A stretch of 64,000 bases of DNA, from the NCBI RefSeq assembly GCF_035917235.1, contig NZ_CP108423.1, positions 7,283,501-7,347,500 on the forward strand. The letters are read 5' to 3'. The position numbers and the translations under genes were made by a program. The first letter of the stretch is position 1, and every line of letters starts with the position of its first letter. Shown piece after piece: positions 62,337 through 64,000 of the stretch. Under the pieces are notes generated by a model. It worked only from the letters and a program-made list of their open reading frames with translations, ran no database searches and was not told where the DNA came from. This DNA comes from Streptomyces sp. NBC_01294 (GTDB taxonomy: Bacteria; Actinomycetota; Actinomycetes; Streptomycetales; Streptomycetaceae).

Positions 62337-64000
62337 GGTCGTCCGTACTGGGCTCCGACAGCTGGGCCACCCGCCCCGCGTGCCGCTCCACCATCGACTC
62401 GAAGGTCTGGCGCGCCGTGCGGCCGTTGCCGAAGGCCGGACCCTTGGGCAGCTCGGTGAAGTACGTCAGCAGCGCTTCGGAGGTGCCCTCCCCGAGCCGG
62501 TACTCGTGCTCCTCCGCCTGCTGTTCCACGATCCGCAGCAGTTCCTCGGGCCCGTAGTCGCCGAAGGTGATGGTCCGGGAGAACCGCGAGGCCACACCCG
62601 GGTTGACGGTCAGGAAGCGGTCCATCTCCGCCGTGTACCCGGCGACGATCACCACCACCGCGTCCCGGTGGTCCTCCATCAGCTTCACCAGGGTGTCGAT
62701 CGCCTCGCGCCCGAAGTCCCGGCCGGAGTCCTCCGGGGCCAGGGCGTACGCCTCGTCGATGAACAGCACCCCGCCGCGCGCCCGGTCGAAGGCCTCCTGC
62801 GTCCGGATCGCCGTGGAGCCGATGTGCTCGCCGACCAGGTCCACGCGGGACACCTCGACCAGGTGCCCGCGCTCCAGCACCCCGAGGGACGCGAGGATTT
62901 CCCCGTACAGCCGGGCGACCGTGGTCTTGCCGGTGCCGGGGGAGCCGGTGAAGACCAGATGGCGGCGCACCGAGGCGGCCTTGAGGCCCGCCTGCTGCCG
63001 CCTGCGGCCCACCTCGATCATGTCGGTGAGTGCCCGCACCTCGCGTTTGACGCTGTCCAGGCCCACCAGGGCGTCGAGCTGGCCCAGCACCTCGCCGGAG
63101 CCCCGCCCGGCCGCCGCCGCGCCGCCGCCGTCCTCCGGCCGGTCCGCGGGCCGCGGCACGGACGTCGGCGCCGCCTGCGGCACGGGGCTCTGCGCCGCGG
63201 TGACCGTACGGATGCCCGCCTGCGCCCCGGCGAGCCCGCCGCCCGAGGCCGACTGGGCCGCCCGACGCGGGCCGGACTCGTCGCTGGTGCACTCCTCGGC
63301 GACCGGCCCGTCCTCCGCGAACTCGTAGCCCCCGCGGGCGCTGCGCTCGGTGTGGCAGCGGGTCAGCGTGGTGCGGCAGCCGTCGATGACGTGGAAGCCG
63401 AAGCCGGAACTGCCCGTCACCCGGCAGGCCGTGAAGGTGCCGCGGCCGCCCGCCGACACGTAGAAGCCCGCCTCGGCCGGGGAGGTGACCGTGCACCGCT
63501 CCAGCGCCGGGTCGGCGCCCTTGGTGACGATCACGCCGGTCTGCACCCCGTCGATGGTGCAGTCGGCGAGGGTGCCGCCGCTGCCGTGGTCGCGGAACCA
63601 GGCGCCGGTGGCCGCCTCGCGGATCCGGCAGTCGTCGAGCTGGGCCGTGGCCCCGTCGCTCACCGAGACGGCGGTGTTGCGCACCTGGGACAGATCGCTG
63701 TCGACCACGTCGACGCGCGATCCCCGGTCCAGCACGAACAGCGCGTCCGGCACGTCGTGGACCCGGCAGGAGTCGAGGGAGACGGTCGCGCCGTCACTGA
63801 TCCACACCGCCGGATAGTCGCCCGTGCTGTCGTGGATCTCGCAGGACTCGGCGTCCACCCGGGTACCGGGGTCCCACACGGACAGGCCGTTGCGGCCGAA
63901 CCGGCGCACGGTGGTGCGGCTGAGGCTGAGCACCGAACGGGACCGCAGGTCGACCGCGTTCTCCGGGATGTCGTGGATGTCGCAGCCGGCCAGGGTGAGC
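62269..64000 (-). CDS. Beta-helix and AAA ATPase protein (partial, CbxX/SpoVK type)
   Basis: The 5' end lies outside the window; 577 codons are visible. The N-terminal 240 or more residues form right-handed parallel beta-helix rungs (SRTTVRRFGRNGLSVWDPGT; DGATVSLDSCRVHDVPDALF; QTGVIVTKGADPALERCTVT). A Pro/Ala linker follows, then a CbxX/CfqX-type AAA domain: Walker A GSPGTGKTT, Walker B VLFIDEAYAL, sensor and Arg-finger regions IVAGYTAEMDRFLTVNPGVA and SRFSRTITFGDYGPEEL. ATPase remodelling of a partner is expected; the beta-helix part may target it to a polymer or coat structure. It overlaps the large membrane protein gene by 68 bases at its 3' end. Confidence 0.88.
   Translation of the reverse strand, partial: LTLAGCDIHDIPENAVDLRSRSVLSLSRTTVRRFGRNGLSVWDPGTRVDAESCEIHDSTGDYPAVWISDGATVSLDSCRVHDVPDALFVLDRGSRVDVVDSDLSQVRNTAVSVSDGATAQLDDCRIREAATGAWFRDHGSGGTLADCTIDGVQTGVIVTKGADPALERCTVTSPAEAGFYVSAGGRGTFTACRVTGSSGFGFHVIDGCRTTLTRCHTERSARGGYEFAEDGPVAEECTSDESGPRRAAQSASGGGLAGAQAGIRTVTAAQSPVPQAAPTSVPRPADRPEDGGGAAAAGRGSGEVLGQLDALVGLDSVKREVRALTDMIEVGRRRQQAGLKAASVRRHLVFTGSPGTGKTTVARLYGEILASLGVLERGHLVEVSRVDLVGEHIGSTAIRTQEAFDRARGGVLFIDEAYALAPEDSGRDFGREAIDTLVKLMEDHRDAVVVIVAGYTAEMDRFLTVNPGVASRFSRTITFGDYGPEELLRIVEQQAEEHEYRLGEGTSEALLTYFTELPKGPAFGNGRTARQTFESMVERHAGRVAQLSEPSTDDLTLLFPADLPALPARPAQPAPC

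Overview
The window is high-GC chromosomal DNA of a Streptomyces-like actinomycete. Third codon positions are almost all G or C, GTG and TTG starts are common, ribosome sites are GGAGG-like, and many families are typical of the genus (DUF6421, DUF5134, DUF6332, DUF6986, CGNR zinc finger, mycothiol-dependent MDMPI, F420-type Ddn-like, WS/DGAT, PadR, GlxA). The species cannot be named from the sequence. No rRNA, tRNA, CRISPR array or phage block was recognised.

Layout. 0.2-9.4 kb: uracil-DNA glycosylase, a BNR/Asp-box propeller, a WS/DGAT acyltransferase, an OYE-type flavin oxidoreductase with its ArsR-like regulator, a small lipoprotein, an FprA-like ferredoxin-NADP reductase, a DUF305 lipoprotein and a secreted LVIVD-repeat protein. 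9.4-17 kb: a TetR regulator, a frameshifted membrane-protein gene, PAP2 phosphatase, M56 metallopeptidase plus DUF5134, a GNAT enzyme, a GDPD homologue lacking metal ligands, and a divergent PadR/LLM-monooxygenase pair. 17.3-20.6 kb: a tight DUF6421-SDR-threonine aldolase operon closed by a long hairpin, then a probably leaderless transglutaminase-like gene. 21-30 kb: MFS transporter and CGNR regulator (divergent), a secreted alginate-lyase-family enzyme with two adjacent operator-like palindromes, a PlsC-type acyltransferase, a thioredoxin, a 26-residue cysteine-containing leader peptide ahead of a flavin reductase, etfBA and a DUF6986 lyase. 30-43 kb: an HTH-WD40 protein with an IS630 element 12 bp ahead of its start codon, a small membrane protein, a LacI regulator, an ATPase/Nudix fusion, an MBL hydrolase, an M20 dipeptidase, a geranylgeranyl-reductase-family flavoprotein with a repetitive N-terminus, a Ddn-like/TetR divergent pair with two operator copies, and a spherulin-4-like secreted protein.

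43.3-51.6 kb is an accessory, decaying stretch. It holds an ORF broken by one TGA, two divergent genes that have both lost their N-termini (MarR and MBL), an ISL3 transposase remnant and two GNAT remnants. Interspersed are intact but poorly known genes: a propeller lipoprotein, a SMI1/KNR4 protein, an orphan helical membrane-associated protein and a hypothetical protein. It also holds a TetR/VOC-cupin pair with a repeated operator. 51.6-64 kb returns to ordinary genes: GlxA-type regulator, saccharopine-dehydrogenase-like enzyme, DUF6332, MDMPI, AlkB, ROK, RsbW-like ATPase, a Cds1-like PLP enzyme, SRPBCC, a large membrane protein with a lipase-type GHSQG motif, and a beta-helix/AAA ATPase that runs off the right edge.

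How the genes work together. Much of the content is redox and flavin enzymology (OYE, FprA, LLM, flavin reductase, EtfBA, Ddn-like, GGR), each usually paired with its own local regulator. Operator-like palindromes can be read directly for the ArsR, both upstream TetR, PadR and CGNR loci. No complete known defence or biosynthetic system was recognised. The best candidates for undescribed biology are the orphan helical protein with its SMI1-like neighbour (46.4-48.3 kb), the HTH-WD40 protein, the cysteine leader peptide, and a set of short tandem repeats that seem to generate new coding or regulatory sequence.
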